A model generated the notes under the pieces. The model was not told the origin of the DNA and did no database searches. It saw only the letters and a program-made list of their open reading frames with translations. From CAYWVO01 sp964461835 (GTDB lineage: Bacteria > Zixibacteria > MSB-5A5 > WJJR01 > JAJRUJ01), in NCBI GenBank assembly GCA_964461835.1, contig CAYWVO010000045.1, positions 1-25,588 of the forward strand: 25,588 nt of DNA, written 5' to 3'. Within the stretch, counting starts at the first letter, position 1. The number at the start of each line of letters is the position of its first letter. Made by a program: the position numbers and the translations under genes. Shown piece by piece: positions 14,505-22,663 of the stretch.

Positions 14505-15533
14505 TTAACTGAGGATATCGGTCAAGGCGATATCCGGCATGGTCGGCGGCTCGTGGGGGGTTTCCTCGGAGGGACCCATCAGGCGGACAAACTCATTGAG
14601 AATTTCGACATCATATCCCGCTGCTTTGATCTTCATTAATTTCAAGGCCTCATAGGAGGATAAGGCATCTTTGTACGTGCGGCGGGTGGTGAGGGCGTCG
14701 AAGGTATCGCAGACCATACAAATACGGCCGTAAAGATGTATTTGCGAGGTTTTCAGTCCGTAGGGATACCCCGAACCGTCCACCCGCTCCTGGTGTTGCA
14801 GGACCGGATAGTATGATTTCGGGGGGATTAAATTGGTTTCCCGCAGAATTTCCGCGCCCCAGATTGGATGTTGTTTGACCAGTTCATACTCCGCCCTGGT
14901 CAGTGCACTCTTTTTCCGCAAAATCCGTGAGGGAATCTTGTTCTTGCCAATATCGTGCAGCAAGGTACCGATACCCAATTCGTGCAAGATGGTCGGGTTG
15001 TCGATTCCCAGCCGTCGCGCCAAGGCGATCGTGTAGGTGCAGACATTGATAGAGTGCGTATAGGTATAGTAATCAAAAGAGGTAATTTGCAGGATATGCA
15101 CGAACGCTTCCCGGCCGCGCAGGATATAGTTGATGGTATGCTCCACCAGTTTCTTGGAGCGCTGGATATTCTCTCCGGCACGGGGATTTTCGAAGACGTC
15201 CCGGACCAGGTTTTTGGAGGTGTCGTAAATGATCTGAGCTTTACTGGGTTCGGGGATGTCGTCATCCAGAATAATCTTATCGAGCGAATTTTCGATATAG
15301 CGCTGGTATTTCTTTTGCTCCGAGCTTTGTACATAAAGCTGCTGGACCTGGTGGTCGAGCAGGGTGCGGCGTGATTTATCGGTGAAGGGAAGATTCTTTT
15401 CCCGGTAGAGCACCATCTTGCCCCGGACTTTGAGAAACAAATCAAAGTCCAGGACCGTATCGATGCGCAGTGAATCCAAATAAATCGGCAGATAATTAAG
15501 AGTTGCTGAATCTGGAGATCCCATTGGCGGCAT
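14505..15533 (-). CDS. HD-GYP domain protein, probable c-di-GMP phosphodiesterase (342 aa)
   Basis: HD-GYP proteins degrade cyclic di-GMP and control motility and biofilm behaviour. Residues about 1-130 form an N-terminal region of unknown type (PIYLDSLRIDTVLDFDLFLK, then a helical linker), with no receiver domain. The HD-GYP domain runs from about 135. It shows YTHSINVCTYTIALA with H160, LLHDIGKNKIP with H193-D194, KQHPIWGAEIL with H222, and HQERVDGSGYPYGL at 247-260. The first motif is HQE rather than HHE. A C-terminal tail after DTFDALTTRRTYK is Pro-rich. ATG 15533 is the longest start; ATG 15524 is equally possible. The ending DILS falls 88 bp before ridA. Confidence 0.92.
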   Translation of the reverse strand: MPPMGSPDSATLNYLPIYLDSLRIDTVLDFDLFLKVRGKMVLYREKNLPFTDKSRRTLLDHQVQQLYVQSSEQKKYQRYIENSLDKIILDDDIPEPSKAQIIYDTSKNLVRDVFENPRAGENIQRSKKLVEHTINYILRGREAFVHILQITSFDYYTYTHSINVCTYTIALARRLGIDNPTILHELGIGTLLHDIGKNKIPSRILRKKSALTRAEYELVKQHPIWGAEILRETNLIPPKSYYPVLQHQERVDGSGYPYGLKTSQIHLYGRICMVCDTFDALTTRRTYKDALSSYEALKLMKIKAAGYDVEILNEFVRLMGPSEETPHEPPTMPDIALTDILS

Positions 15534-15642
15534 CCACCATTCTGATCATCAAATCTGCCACCGGTCCCGCACCGCCTGGACACAGACCGGGACACAGTAG
15601 TCCTTTGATAGTATCGGCTGATTGGCAGGGGTAATTGACACG

Positions 15643-15694
15643 GCCGCCGGAGATGCCTGCGTGTTGCGGTGCAGGGTGCGGCGTCTCCGGCGGC
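15643..15694. repeat. Long GC hairpin between helical-protein gene and HD-GYP gene
   Basis: GCCGCCGGAGA (15643-15653) pairs perfectly with TCTCCGGCGGC (15684-15694). CCTGC and GCAGG pair inside. No T-run flanks it on the minus strand, so it is more likely a transcript-processing or REP-type structure than a standard terminator. Confidence 0.55.
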
Positions 15695-15720
15695 TGATGG
15701 CGAGACTGTGCGTCAGTGGC

Positions 15721-16350
15721 TCAACTGTCCTGGGTGCCGTAGCTACGCACGGTCAGCAGAATCGACTGCAAGGAGGAGGTTATATTGGACAATACCGAGG
15801 TATACCGCCGAATCAATTCGGTGTACTGCCAGCGCATTTTGAACGCCTCCGGCGGAAAATCAAGAAGTTCCAGCAAGGTCGGCCGGTGGATTTCGTCTAA
15901 GTATCGCACGACATCATACGGGTAGTCACCAATGCTGTCGTCCTGCACATCGCCCCGCGCGATGCGGTCCCGGTACAGCTCGATCTTCTCCAGGATCACC
16001 GTGCCAAAGCACCAGGGAGTCATGAACACGCCTAAGTTGGTACGGTCGGTATAGAACGATTTCACGGTACGCAGCAGGATTTGGACAATACTCTGGCGGG
16101 CGCGATAGTACGAGAGTGTCTCCACTTGACCAGGATCGCAGGCGTCGATCTTTTCGGCCAGCCGGTCGTGTTCCAACTGGCATTTCGCCGCGAGTAGCTC
16201 CAGGAACTGGTAATATTCCTCGAAGTAGACTTTGATATTTTCCGACAGCGTAAGCAGATAATAGCCGTTTTCATCTTTTCTAATGCGTGGTTCGGACTGT
16301 CGCCGCAGCCGTTCTTCCGGAAATCCTCGTTCCATCGCAGTTAGTTTCAT
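15721..16350 (-). CDS. Predominantly helical protein of unknown function (209 aa)
   Basis: ATG 16350 is preceded by GGGAG at 7-nt spacing; the frame upstream to 16407 is not needed. There is no signal peptide or membrane segment. The sequence is rich in long helices with many Tyr, Arg, Glu and Leu: SENIKVYFEEYYQFLELLAA, AEKIDACDPGQVETLSYYRA, ILEKIELYRDRIARGDVQDD and MRWQYTELIRRYTSVLSNIT. It looks like a cytosolic helical bundle. I do not recognise a family. It precedes the HD-GYP gene on the same strand by 188 bp, with the long hairpin between, and could share its promoter. Confidence 0.7.
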   Translation of the reverse strand: MKLTAMERGFPEERLRRQSEPRIRKDENGYYLLTLSENIKVYFEEYYQFLELLAAKCQLEHDRLAEKIDACDPGQVETLSYYRARQSIVQILLRTVKSFYTDRTNLGVFMTPWCFGTVILEKIELYRDRIARGDVQDDSIGDYPYDVVRYLDEIHRPTLLELLDFPPEAFKMRWQYTELIRRYTSVLSNITSSLQSILLTVRSYGTQDS

Positions 16351-16560
16351 CGCAGCTCCCTTGGCCTCGTTGTCTCTGTCTCGATTTAGACGCAATGGCC
16401 ATGCCATTACTCAACGATCAACCAGGCGGACACGTGCGGCCGTCGGCGATTCAGCCAATATGCTGGTAGGCAAGGCGTTACGTAAGAGACGCGACCAAAC
16501 AAACTGCGCTACCCCAGTATGGGGGCAGTTCGTAGTCCTGCAGAGGATACTGCAAAACAA

Positions 16561-16583
16561 TTCACCCTCCTGCGGAGAGTGAA
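16561..16583. repeat. Hairpin in divergent intergenic region
   Basis: TTCACCCTCC, loop TGC, GGAGAGTGAA pair with one internal mismatch. The 16351-16681 gap separates divergent genes and must hold promoters for both. I see no clear gene there, and only weak promoter-like AT-rich sequence (TATATAAGATAT near 16629). Confidence 0.4.
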
Positions 16584-16681
16584 TAAATTTGCACAACGGA
16601 CAAATCAGGTAAATCGGTGAGTAAGTGTATATAAGATATGGTTGCTGAACCGAACAGAGATTGTGTAGGTTCCCGATCGTG

Positions 16682-17113
16682 ATGGGGCGTATTCTGGCGA
16701 TTGACTACGGGCGGCGACGGGTCGGCCTGGCGGTATCCGACCCGCTGAAGTTGTTTGCGCAGGGGCTTCCCACGCTCCTGATCGAAAAGCCCGCGGACAT
16801 CATCGCCTGGGTCAACAATAATAAAGAGGCACAGGAATTCGAGCGCATAGTGCTGGGCCTGCCGCGTTCACTCTCCGGTGATCAGGGGCCGATGGCGCAG
16901 GAAGTCACTGAATTCGCCCGGCAATTGGAAGATCAAACTCAGATACCGGTACTTCTTGTAGATGAGCGGATGAGCTCAAGTGAAGCCCATGCTGCCTTTG
17001 CGCAAAGCGGGAAGAAATTGAAAGGCAATAAAGAGACGATCGACAAGATTGCCGCGGTAATCATTTTGCAGAGCTACCTGGAGACGCTGGCAAAGGACAA
17101 CGACGTTGATTAG
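16682..17113 (+). CDS. ruvX: Holliday junction resolvase-like RuvX/YqgF (143 aa)
   Basis: RuvX/YqgF is an RNase H-fold nuclease linked to 16S rRNA 5' processing and Holliday-junction resolution. The motifs are complete: RILAIDYGRRRVGLAVSDP with catalytic D8, IVLGLPRSLSGDQGPMAQEV around 60-80, LLVDERMSSSEAHAAF with the DE(R) acidic pair, and the C-terminal DKIAAVIILQSYLE with the last Asp. ATG 16682 is chosen because the family begins just before the (I/L)xxDxG strand; the TTG frame upstream adds 7 residues. It overlaps the start of mltG by 8 bp, the ruvX-mltG pairing common in many phyla. Confidence 0.93.
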   Translation: MGRILAIDYGRRRVGLAVSDPLKLFAQGLPTLLIEKPADIIAWVNNNKEAQEFERIVLGLPRSLSGDQGPMAQEVTEFARQLEDQTQIPVLLVDERMSSSEAHAAFAQSGKKLKGNKETIDKIAAVIILQSYLETLAKDNDVD

Positions 17114-18107
17114 ATGGATTATTTTAGCATTTTTGATTCTGCTGTTGCTGGCCGCCGGTTATATTGTCCATCAAGTGTTTATGCCGGTGGTCTTGCCCGG
17201 CGAGGCACCCACACAGGTGATTATTGAAAAAGGCGCAACCACCGCCGAAATCGCCGGGCAACTTGACGAGCGGGAGTTGATCCGCTCACCGCGACTGTTT
17301 CGTTGGCTGGCGCGGGCGTGGGGAATCGATCGCCGGCTCAAACCGGGGCGGTACGATTTTGCCGGCAGCGTTTCAACCTATGAAATCCTGGAATCTTTGT
17401 ACCACCAGGACGCAGTCAGAGTCAAAATCACGATCCCCGATGGCTGGCGAGTCACTACCGTTGCCAGGTTTGCACAGCGACAACTGGGAGTTGACTCTGC
17501 TCGCTTCCTCGAATTATGCCGCGATTCGCTATTTCTGAATCAGTTGGCGGTACCGGTGGGCAACGCGGAGGGTTATCTGTTGACCGATACCTATCGCTTC
17601 TACTGGGGGGTTGAACCGGAGGAGTTTATCCGGGCCCTGGTCGTCATGACGCATCGCGTCTTTGTTGATTCACTGATGAAACGCATGAACGAAATCGGCT
17701 GGAGTAAGCACAAAACATTGACCATGGCGTCACTCATCGAGGCCGAAGCCGGCGTGGCCGAGGAACGCACACGTATTTCCGGAGTCTTTCACAATCGCCT
17801 GAGAAGAAATATGAAACTCCAATGTGACCCGACCGTGATTTACGCATTGGGCGGGATCAATCGCCGCTTGCTGTACCGCGACCTGAAAATCGACTCGCCG
17901 TACAATACCTACAAGTACCGAGGGCTGCCACCGGGGCCGATCTGCAATGTTGGTATTCCGGCTATTACGGCCGCACTCTACCCGGATGAACACAATGAGC
18001 TGTATTTCGTTGCCCGCGGTGACGGCACTCATATTTTTTCCGAATCACTCCGTGAACACAACCGCGCCCGCCGTCTCGTGAAACAACTCCGGCAAGGGGC
18101 TCCCTGA
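17106..18107 (+). CDS. mltG: Endolytic transglycosylase MltG (YceG-like, 333 aa)
   Basis: MltG cleaves nascent peptidoglycan strands at the inner membrane and sets glycan chain length. Residues about 3-25 are a membrane anchor (WIILAFLILLLLAAGYIVH). A LysM-like region follows (GATTAEIAGQLDERELIRSP, RLKPGRYDFAGS). The YceG catalytic domain contains MASLIEAEAGVAEERTRISG, with the expected catalytic Glu at 212, then VFHNRLRRNMKLQCDPTVIY, DSPYNTYKYRGLPPGPICN and YFVARGDGTHIFS. Starting at TTG 17106, it has AAGGAC upstream and overlaps ruvX; no in-frame ATG is nearby. The family length is normal. Confidence 0.95.
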   Translation: MIRWIILAFLILLLLAAGYIVHQVFMPVVLPGEAPTQVIIEKGATTAEIAGQLDERELIRSPRLFRWLARAWGIDRRLKPGRYDFAGSVSTYEILESLYHQDAVRVKITIPDGWRVTTVARFAQRQLGVDSARFLELCRDSLFLNQLAVPVGNAEGYLLTDTYRFYWGVEPEEFIRALVVMTHRVFVDSLMKRMNEIGWSKHKTLTMASLIEAEAGVAEERTRISGVFHNRLRRNMKLQCDPTVIYALGGINRRLLYRDLKIDSPYNTYKYRGLPPGPICNVGIPAITAALYPDEHNELYFVARGDGTHIFSESLREHNRARRLVKQLRQGAP

Positions 18108-18152
18108 GTCCGTATTGCCCACAGCCTCCCACGACCTTTTGACAGAGACCAC

Positions 18153-18181
18153 TTGACATCTCCCCATTTAGTGGATAAAAA
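18153..18181 (+). promoter_or_regulatory. Putative sigma70 promoter
   Basis: A perfect -35 TTGACA (18153-18158), 17-bp spacer and TAAAAA (18176-18181) lie about 40 bases upstream of the GTG start at 18222. It would drive the exported-protein and cytochrome genes and perhaps the glycosyltransferase gene. Confidence 0.55.
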
Positions 18182-18221
18182 GAGTCTGGCTTCGGGGAAT
18201 CACTCAAGGAGGATCAAAACA

Positions 18222-18932
18222 GTGAAGATCACCACGTTGACGCTGATGATCGTGCTGATGTTGCTAACAGTGACCGCACATGCCGACCGCCGGAATTATG
18301 TGTGGACCTATCAGTATGTTACCATGCCGGAAGGTGCGACTGAGTTAGAGTTTTACCAAACCACCAAGATTCGTGAACAGCTTGATTCCTGGGAATATCG
18401 AGTGGAGGTGGAACATGGCATCACCGATTACTGGGATTTTTCGGTCTATCAAATTTTCGCCCAGACCGAAAATGGCGCACTCTCCTGGGATGCCGTGCAA
18501 TTGCGGACGCGATACCGCTTCGGGGAGGAAGGGCTCTATCCGGTTGACCCCTTACTCTATCTGGAATACAATCGGAAAACAGATTCCCGGCAGCCGAACA
18601 AGCTCGAAGCGAAGGTTATCCTCGCCAAAACCATCGCTGAATTCAACCTGGCGGTAAATCCAGTGTACGAATTATTCTTTGCTCCCGGAACTGAGCACGA
18701 AGTCGGGTTGGATGTCGGCGCGTCGGTGCAGGTCATCCCAGCCTTTGTGGCTGGCATTGAATCAACGTCGCGCGCCGAATTTGAGGATGGCGAAACCGAG
18801 ATCGCCAGTTATCTCGGCCCGACCGTCTCCTTCGCCAGCGGACACTGGTGGTACACCCTTGGTGCGGCGGTTGGCCTGACCGATGAATCTGACGAAGCGC
18901 GTATTCGCTTCCTGATGGGAGTCGGCCTGTGA
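18222..18932 (+). CDS. Exported beta-rich protein, probable outer-membrane protein (236 aa)
   Basis: AAGGAGG (about 18207-18213) points to GTG 18222 rather than an upstream start. MKITTLTLMIVLMLLTVTAH with AHA before DRR is a clear signal peptide. The mature part alternates aromatic and polar residues in strand-like blocks (RRNYVWTYQYVTMPEGATEL, SWEYRVEVEHGITDYWDFSV, AVQLRTRYRFGEEGLYPVDP, WWYTLGAAVGLTDESDEARI). It ends FLMGVGL, close to the C-terminal aromatic/hydrophobic pattern of barrels. It resembles small outer-membrane barrels annotated only as hypothetical. The stop overlaps the cytochrome start, so the two are translationally coupled. Confidence 0.75.
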   Translation: MKITTLTLMIVLMLLTVTAHADRRNYVWTYQYVTMPEGATELEFYQTTKIREQLDSWEYRVEVEHGITDYWDFSVYQIFAQTENGALSWDAVQLRTRYRFGEEGLYPVDPLLYLEYNRKTDSRQPNKLEAKVILAKTIAEFNLAVNPVYELFFAPGTEHEVGLDVGASVQVIPAFVAGIESTSRAEFEDGETEIASYLGPTVSFASGHWWYTLGAAVGLTDESDEARIRFLMGVGL

Positions 18933-19189
18933 CCGTTCGGTTCATCGGCCTGATGCTTATCGTGGGCGCCGTAGCAGCAGCCTGTGGCTCGACTTACTCA
19001 ACGGGCGATAAACTTTCCCCGGGGGAACGACTCTTCCGCCGGAAGTGCCGTTCCTGTCACGTACTGCCTGAAACGGACAAATATACCGATGAGCAGTGGG
19101 TCGAGCTCGTGCGACGATACGGCGGGCGGATCAACATGACCGAGCAGGAAATACAACAGCTGATATCCTACGTGCAATCGGCCAATTAA
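18929..19189 (+). CDS. Lipid-anchored monoheme c-type cytochrome (86 aa)
   Basis: GTG 18929 overlaps the previous stop (GTGA). The signal sequence FIGLMLIVGAVAAAC ends in a lipobox-like AAAC with Cys19. The mature part holds one heme motif, CRSCH at 40-44, preceded by GERLFRRK. Helices follow (DEQWVELVRRYGGRI), with Met70 in NMTEQEIQQLISYV as the likely sixth ligand. The fold is that of very small class I cytochromes. It should act in the periplasm as an electron carrier, and its coupling to a putative outer-membrane protein suggests a shared envelope location. The partner is unknown. Confidence 0.85.
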   Translation: MTVRFIGLMLIVGAVAAACGSTYSTGDKLSPGERLFRRKCRSCHVLPETDKYTDEQWVELVRRYGGRINMTEQEIQQLISYVQSAN

Positions 19190-19282
19190 TTCGCACCGAT
19201 TGTCTCATTGTGCACTTGCGTCCATCCCGCGGGCATCCCATCTTCATCGCAATGTATCGCGGTTGCCGTGCACCGTGAGGGG

Positions 19283-20476
19283 ATGATCGTGCCCGGTCAT
19301 TGGTTTACTACTATTTCAGAAACACGCTGGGTGCAATGGACTGCCCTCGGCCTTGTCACCCTGCTGATCGTCTTTTTTGCGATTCAGACGTTTGGCAAGG
19401 CATATCGAGACATCGGCAACGACTTAACCAGTTACCTCGATTCAGCCCGCGCAATGATTAAGGGGGAGAATCCGTACGATACCGGCTCGCCATTTCCCTA
19501 TATCTACCCGCTGTTTCTGACGGTGTTGTTGCTGCCGGGACTCATCCTGCCGTACTGGGTGACCGTGGGCTTGTGGTATGCGCTGTCGATCTGGGCGCTT
19601 TTTCATACGTTGAAGCTGCTGGTGCAGCTAGCGGGCGAGAATGGCATCCCTGCCTGGAATCGCACTGTAATCGTACCGCTGACACTGCTCTGCTTGTTGC
19701 TCATCCCAGTACTTCAGAACAATCTGCTCAATGGGCAGGTGAATCTGATTGTACTCTGGTTTTCGGCGCTCTTCTTGCATTTCCAGCAAAAGCAGAAATG
19801 GCTGGCCGCGGCGGTTTTCCTGGCTGCTGCAACCGCAATCAAGCTGATACCAGGGATCTTGTTTCTGTACCTGGTTACTCGTCGCGACTGGCGCACCTTA
19901 CTTGCCAGTGTCTGCGCTACGGTTGGCCTGTGCCTGTTGCCGATTATCTTCTGCGGGGAGCGGATTTTCGGTCTCTATGATTACTATTTCCGAGAGGTCC
20001 TGTTCGGAACGATGGCTGCCGGTGATGGTGCCGGGCGGATGTTTTTGTCGCTGAGCGGATTTATCACCTGGCTGTTGCCATCGTTGCGCGACGTTCCGTG
20101 GCTCTACCCAGCGACAATTCTCCTGCTGATTCCCTCGCTGGTCACGTTCGACACAATATTTTCCCCGCGCCGCCGCCCATTTACCAACGTACTCCTGTTT
20201 TCGCTGTATTTCCTTATCGGGCTATTGCTCTTGCCAGTGGCCGAGACACATCATCTGGTGTTTATCATTCCGGGGGTGGCGGGGTTGCTGGGGATGGCTT
20301 TACTACAGCGTGATACATTGGCCGACAACCTGTTACCGACATTGCCGGTAGTCTTCGTGCTGCTTTTCCTCGGAATCAAAATCCCAGGCAGTCCATTCGC
20401 CTTCCTGATGGTTGGCTCATTAGCCGGCCTGATCGTTTTCACTTTGCTGAAGAAAATGTTAGTGCTGCATCTGTAA
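19283..20476 (+). CDS. Membrane glycosyltransferase, GT87/DUF2029-like (397 aa)
   Basis: GT87-type enzymes use polyprenyl-phosphate sugars to build glycans or lipoglycans across the membrane. About ten hydrophobic segments are visible. Family-type features include an early Asp-rich loop after the first helix (YRDIGNDLTSYLDSARAMIK), GENPYDTGSPFPYIYPLFLT, and LLNGQVNLIVLWFSALFLHF with AATAIKLIPGILFLYLVTRR, a pattern typical of DUF2029 proteins. The start is uncertain. ATG 19283 is used, but AGGGG at 19278-19282 is better spaced for GTG 19289. It begins about 95 bp after the cytochrome gene. Confidence 0.83.
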   Translation: MIVPGHWFTTISETRWVQWTALGLVTLLIVFFAIQTFGKAYRDIGNDLTSYLDSARAMIKGENPYDTGSPFPYIYPLFLTVLLLPGLILPYWVTVGLWYALSIWALFHTLKLLVQLAGENGIPAWNRTVIVPLTLLCLLLIPVLQNNLLNGQVNLIVLWFSALFLHFQQKQKWLAAAVFLAAATAIKLIPGILFLYLVTRRDWRTLLASVCATVGLCLLPIIFCGERIFGLYDYYFREVLFGTMAAGDGAGRMFLSLSGFITWLLPSLRDVPWLYPATILLLIPSLVTFDTIFSPRRRPFTNVLLFSLYFLIGLLLLPVAETHHLVFIIPGVAGLLGMALLQRDTLADNLLPTLPVVFVLLFLGIKIPGSPFAFLMVGSLAGLIVFTLLKKMLVLHL

Positions 20477-20521
20477 TACAAGCCTGTGTACAATTTTTCG
20501 TTGTTCCAGCAAAATTTTTAT

Positions 20522-20549
20522 TTGACACGGCCGATACGAATGATATACA
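20522..20549 (+). promoter_or_regulatory. Sigma70-like promoter of leader RNA / ABC operon
   Basis: TTGACA (20522-20527), a 16-bp spacer and TATACA (20544-20549) give a strong match. AT-rich sequence lies upstream (AATTTTTCG, AAAATTTTTATT), resembling an UP element. Start of transcription is expected near 20556, about 290 bases before the first ABC gene. Confidence 0.7.
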
Positions 20550-20641
20550 TTCCCGCAACTTTGTGGAAAAAGTGACGTTGTACCATGATTATGACGGTTT
20601 AACACATAACGCCTGTATCGCCTGGAGGGGCAGATAAAGCT

Positions 20642-20710
20642 ATGTTTAACTGTGTGAACACCCTTATGGACGTAGTTACGATCCTTCATGGCGGGCGTGG
20701 TGGACCTTAA
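20642..20710 (+). CDS. 22-aa leader peptide, candidate attenuation ORF
   Basis: GGAGGGG (20624-20630) precedes ATG 20642, at a rather long 11-nt spacing. The frame reads MFNCVNTLMDVVTILH, then GGRGGP and TAA. The last four residues, Arg-Gly-Gly-Pro, resemble the Arg-Ala-Gly-Pro of the SecM arrest peptide, though upstream SecM residues are not matched. Codons 16-18 (CAT GGC GGG) lie in the 5' arm of an antiterminator helix, and a terminator follows 27 bases after the stop. The position between promoter and terminator, ahead of a heterodimeric ABC exporter, matches the bmrB-bmrCD logic of Bacillus. Expression is inferred. Confidence 0.6.
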   Translation: MFNCVNTLMDVVTILHGGRGGP

Positions 20711-20747
20711 GCGATAGCTGAATTTGGATTTCACTCACCCGCCGTGA
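20686..20747 (+). promoter_or_regulatory. Putative antiterminator helix competing with the terminator
   Basis: TCATGGCGGG (20686-20695) can pair over 10 continuous positions (one G-U) with CCCGCCGTGA (20738-20747). The second segment is the 5' arm of the terminator, so the two structures exclude each other. The first segment is inside the leader ORF, so ribosome position would decide the fold. An upstream CCATGA (20583-20588) could sequester TCATGG, adding another layer. Confidence 0.55.
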
Positions 20748-20770
20748 CCACCAGGTTCGGCGGGTTTTTT
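20737..20770 (+). terminator. Intrinsic terminator in ABC operon leader
   Basis: CCCGCCG (20738-20744) pairs with CGGCGGG (20758-20764). GACC/GGTT extends the stem inward around an ACCA loop. TTTTTT follows at 20765-20770. It lies 75 bp upstream of the ABC gene and after the small ORF, so it would cut most transcripts short unless the antiterminator forms. Confidence 0.88.
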
Positions 20771-20845
20771 GTTGTCACCGCCGGACAGAACCCGAATCGC
20801 CCCGTTTCGTATGTTCGAACCGGGGAATGAACGAGGGCCGGTATC

Positions 20846-22663
20846 ATGAGTGCCGCATTGTATGAAGACGATCAGGTCTCGACACTGACCGAGAAAGAAA
20901 TCAGTTCGCGCGCCGCGTTCGGCCGCCTGCTGCCGCTTCTGAAAAATCATTTGCGCGGATTGTCGGTCTGCCTCGTGCTGTTAATCGCCGCCACCGGCTT
21001 GTCGCTGGTCTGGCCGATTTTGCTCAAGCGTGCGGTGGATGTCGATATCGCGTCCGGGTCGTTTACTGCACTTCTCGGAACGGCGGCGATGATCGGGGTA
21101 ATTCAGGCAGTGACGCTGATTTTCCAATACATCCAGCGAGTGAAACTGGAAGTGATCGGGCAGAATGTGATGCTCGATCTGAAAAGGCGCCTGTTCGATC
21201 ATATCCTGGCACTGGATGTGTCCTATTTCGACCGCAACCCGGCCGGCCGCCTGATGGCGCGAGTCGAGTCCGATACCGAGGCGCTGCGACTGATGTTCAC
21301 CAACACCGTGGTGCTGCTGGTCGGCGACTTGTTACTGGTCGTGGGCATCTATGCGGTGATGTTTTACTACAGCTGGCGGCTGGCGTTGATCCTGCTGGTA
21401 ATGATTCCACTGGTGGCGCTGTTGGTCTACATCTTCGCGAAAGTCACCACGCAACGTTTTTTCGAAGTGCGCAAGAAGATGGCAGAGATCACCGCGAAGA
21501 TTACCGAATTCATCCACGGGATGTCGATCGTGCAGATTTTCCATCGCGGGGCCTACGCACGGTCGGTGGTCAACGAGGCCAACCGGCTGAAGTTCGCCGA
21601 CGATGCCTATGTCAATATCGCGGTGTGTTTGTTTTTCAATACCGTGTTCTTTCTGGAGTATCTCGAAATCGCCACGGTGCTGTTTTTCGGGGTGATGTGG
21701 ATTGGTGAGGGGATTATCACGGTCGGCGTGATCAGCATGTTTATCGTCCTGATCTGGCGCTTGTTCGAACCGATCTGGCGCACGTCCGAACAGTTGGCGA
21801 ATGTCCAAAAAGCCATTGCCGGGGCGAAGCGGATTTTCGCCCTGCTCTCGGAGGAACCCACACTGGTTGATGACGCAAAACCGTTGCCATTAACCGGTAT
21901 CAAACAGGGGATCAAGTTTGAGCATGTCTGGTTCTCCTATACCGGTGATGAGAACTGGGCGCTTAAGGATGTGACGTTTGAAATCCCAGTCGGCAAACGG
22001 TTCGCCATTGCCGGGGTGACTGGCGGCGGCAAGACCACGATTATCTCGCTTCTGTTGCGGCTGTACGACCCGCAACGCGGGAAGATTCTGATCGATGGGA
22101 TCGATATCCGCCGGATCAGCAAGGCGGACCTCCGGCAGCGGTTCGCGCTGGTGTTACAGGATATTATCCTGTTTCCCGGTGATGTGGAGGCCAACATTTC
22201 GCTGGAGTCAGAAGACATCACGCCCGAGGCGGTGGCATCCGCCGCCCGGACGGTGGAAGCTAATACATTCATTGAAAAGCTGCCGAAAAGTTACGCCACC
22301 GAGGTCTCGGAAAAGGGCGCGAACTTCAGCCGCGGAGAGCGGCAACTGCTGTCGTTTGCCCGCGCGCTGGTAACCGATCCGGATGTGCTCTTATTGGACG
22401 AGGCCACCAGCTCGGTCGATCCCGAAACCGAACGCACAATTCAGGGATCGCTGAAAAAACTGATGACGGGCCGCACCTCGCTGATTATCGCCCACCGGCT
22501 CTCGACGATTCTCGATGTGGATCTGATCCTCGTGATTCGACAGGGCGAAATTATCGAACGCGGCACGCATACTGAGTTGATTTTGCAGGAGGGCTACTAT
22601 TCGCGGTTGTTCCACCTGCAATTCAAACACCAGAAGACCGGAGCACTTGCTCATGCTGGATAA
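20846..22663 (+). CDS. ABC exporter half-transporter, catalytic-site subunit (605 aa)
   Basis: An N-terminal six-helix membrane domain (about 30-320) is followed by an ATP-binding domain. Walker A is GVTGGGKT at 390-397. Walker B, DVLLLDEATSSVD, has catalytic Glu519, and the switch His is H550 (IIAHRLST). The signature motif is degenerate: FSRGE at 494-498 in place of LSGGQ. Together with the neighbour this forms one good and one poor ATP site, as in BmrCD and TM287/288. Exporters of this group expel drugs, lipids or peptides. The start at ATG 20846 has GAGGG upstream. The 3' end overlaps the next gene. Expression is probably set by the leader attenuator. Confidence 0.95.
   Translation: MSAALYEDDQVSTLTEKEISSRAAFGRLLPLLKNHLRGLSVCLVLLIAATGLSLVWPILLKRAVDVDIASGSFTALLGTAAMIGVIQAVTLIFQYIQRVKLEVIGQNVMLDLKRRLFDHILALDVSYFDRNPAGRLMARVESDTEALRLMFTNTVVLLVGDLLLVVGIYAVMFYYSWRLALILLVMIPLVALLVYIFAKVTTQRFFEVRKKMAEITAKITEFIHGMSIVQIFHRGAYARSVVNEANRLKFADDAYVNIAVCLFFNTVFFLEYLEIATVLFFGVMWIGEGIITVGVISMFIVLIWRLFEPIWRTSEQLANVQKAIAGAKRIFALLSEEPTLVDDAKPLPLTGIKQGIKFEHVWFSYTGDENWALKDVTFEIPVGKRFAIAGVTGGGKTTIISLLLRLYDPQRGKILIDGIDIRRISKADLRQRFALVLQDIILFPGDVEANISLESEDITPEAVASAARTVEANTFIEKLPKSYATEVSEKGANFSRGERQLLSFARALVTDPDVLLLDEATSSVDPETERTIQGSLKKLMTGRTSLIIAHRLSTILDVDLILVIRQGEIIERGTHTELILQEGYYSRLFHLQFKHQKTGALAHAG

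Noticed and set aside
16411..16596. 61-aa minus-strand frame with several cysteines
   Set aside because: There is no ribosome binding site and the frame crosses a hairpin in the divergent promoter region; no family is recognised.
20556..20770. Leader RNA as 6S RNA, SRP RNA or a known riboswitch
   Set aside because: No SRP core (GGTCCGGAAGGAAGCA-like), no recognisable 6S central bubble and no motif of a riboswitch class I know. The small ORF with overlapping antiterminator explains the structure better, but a free-standing small RNA is not excluded.
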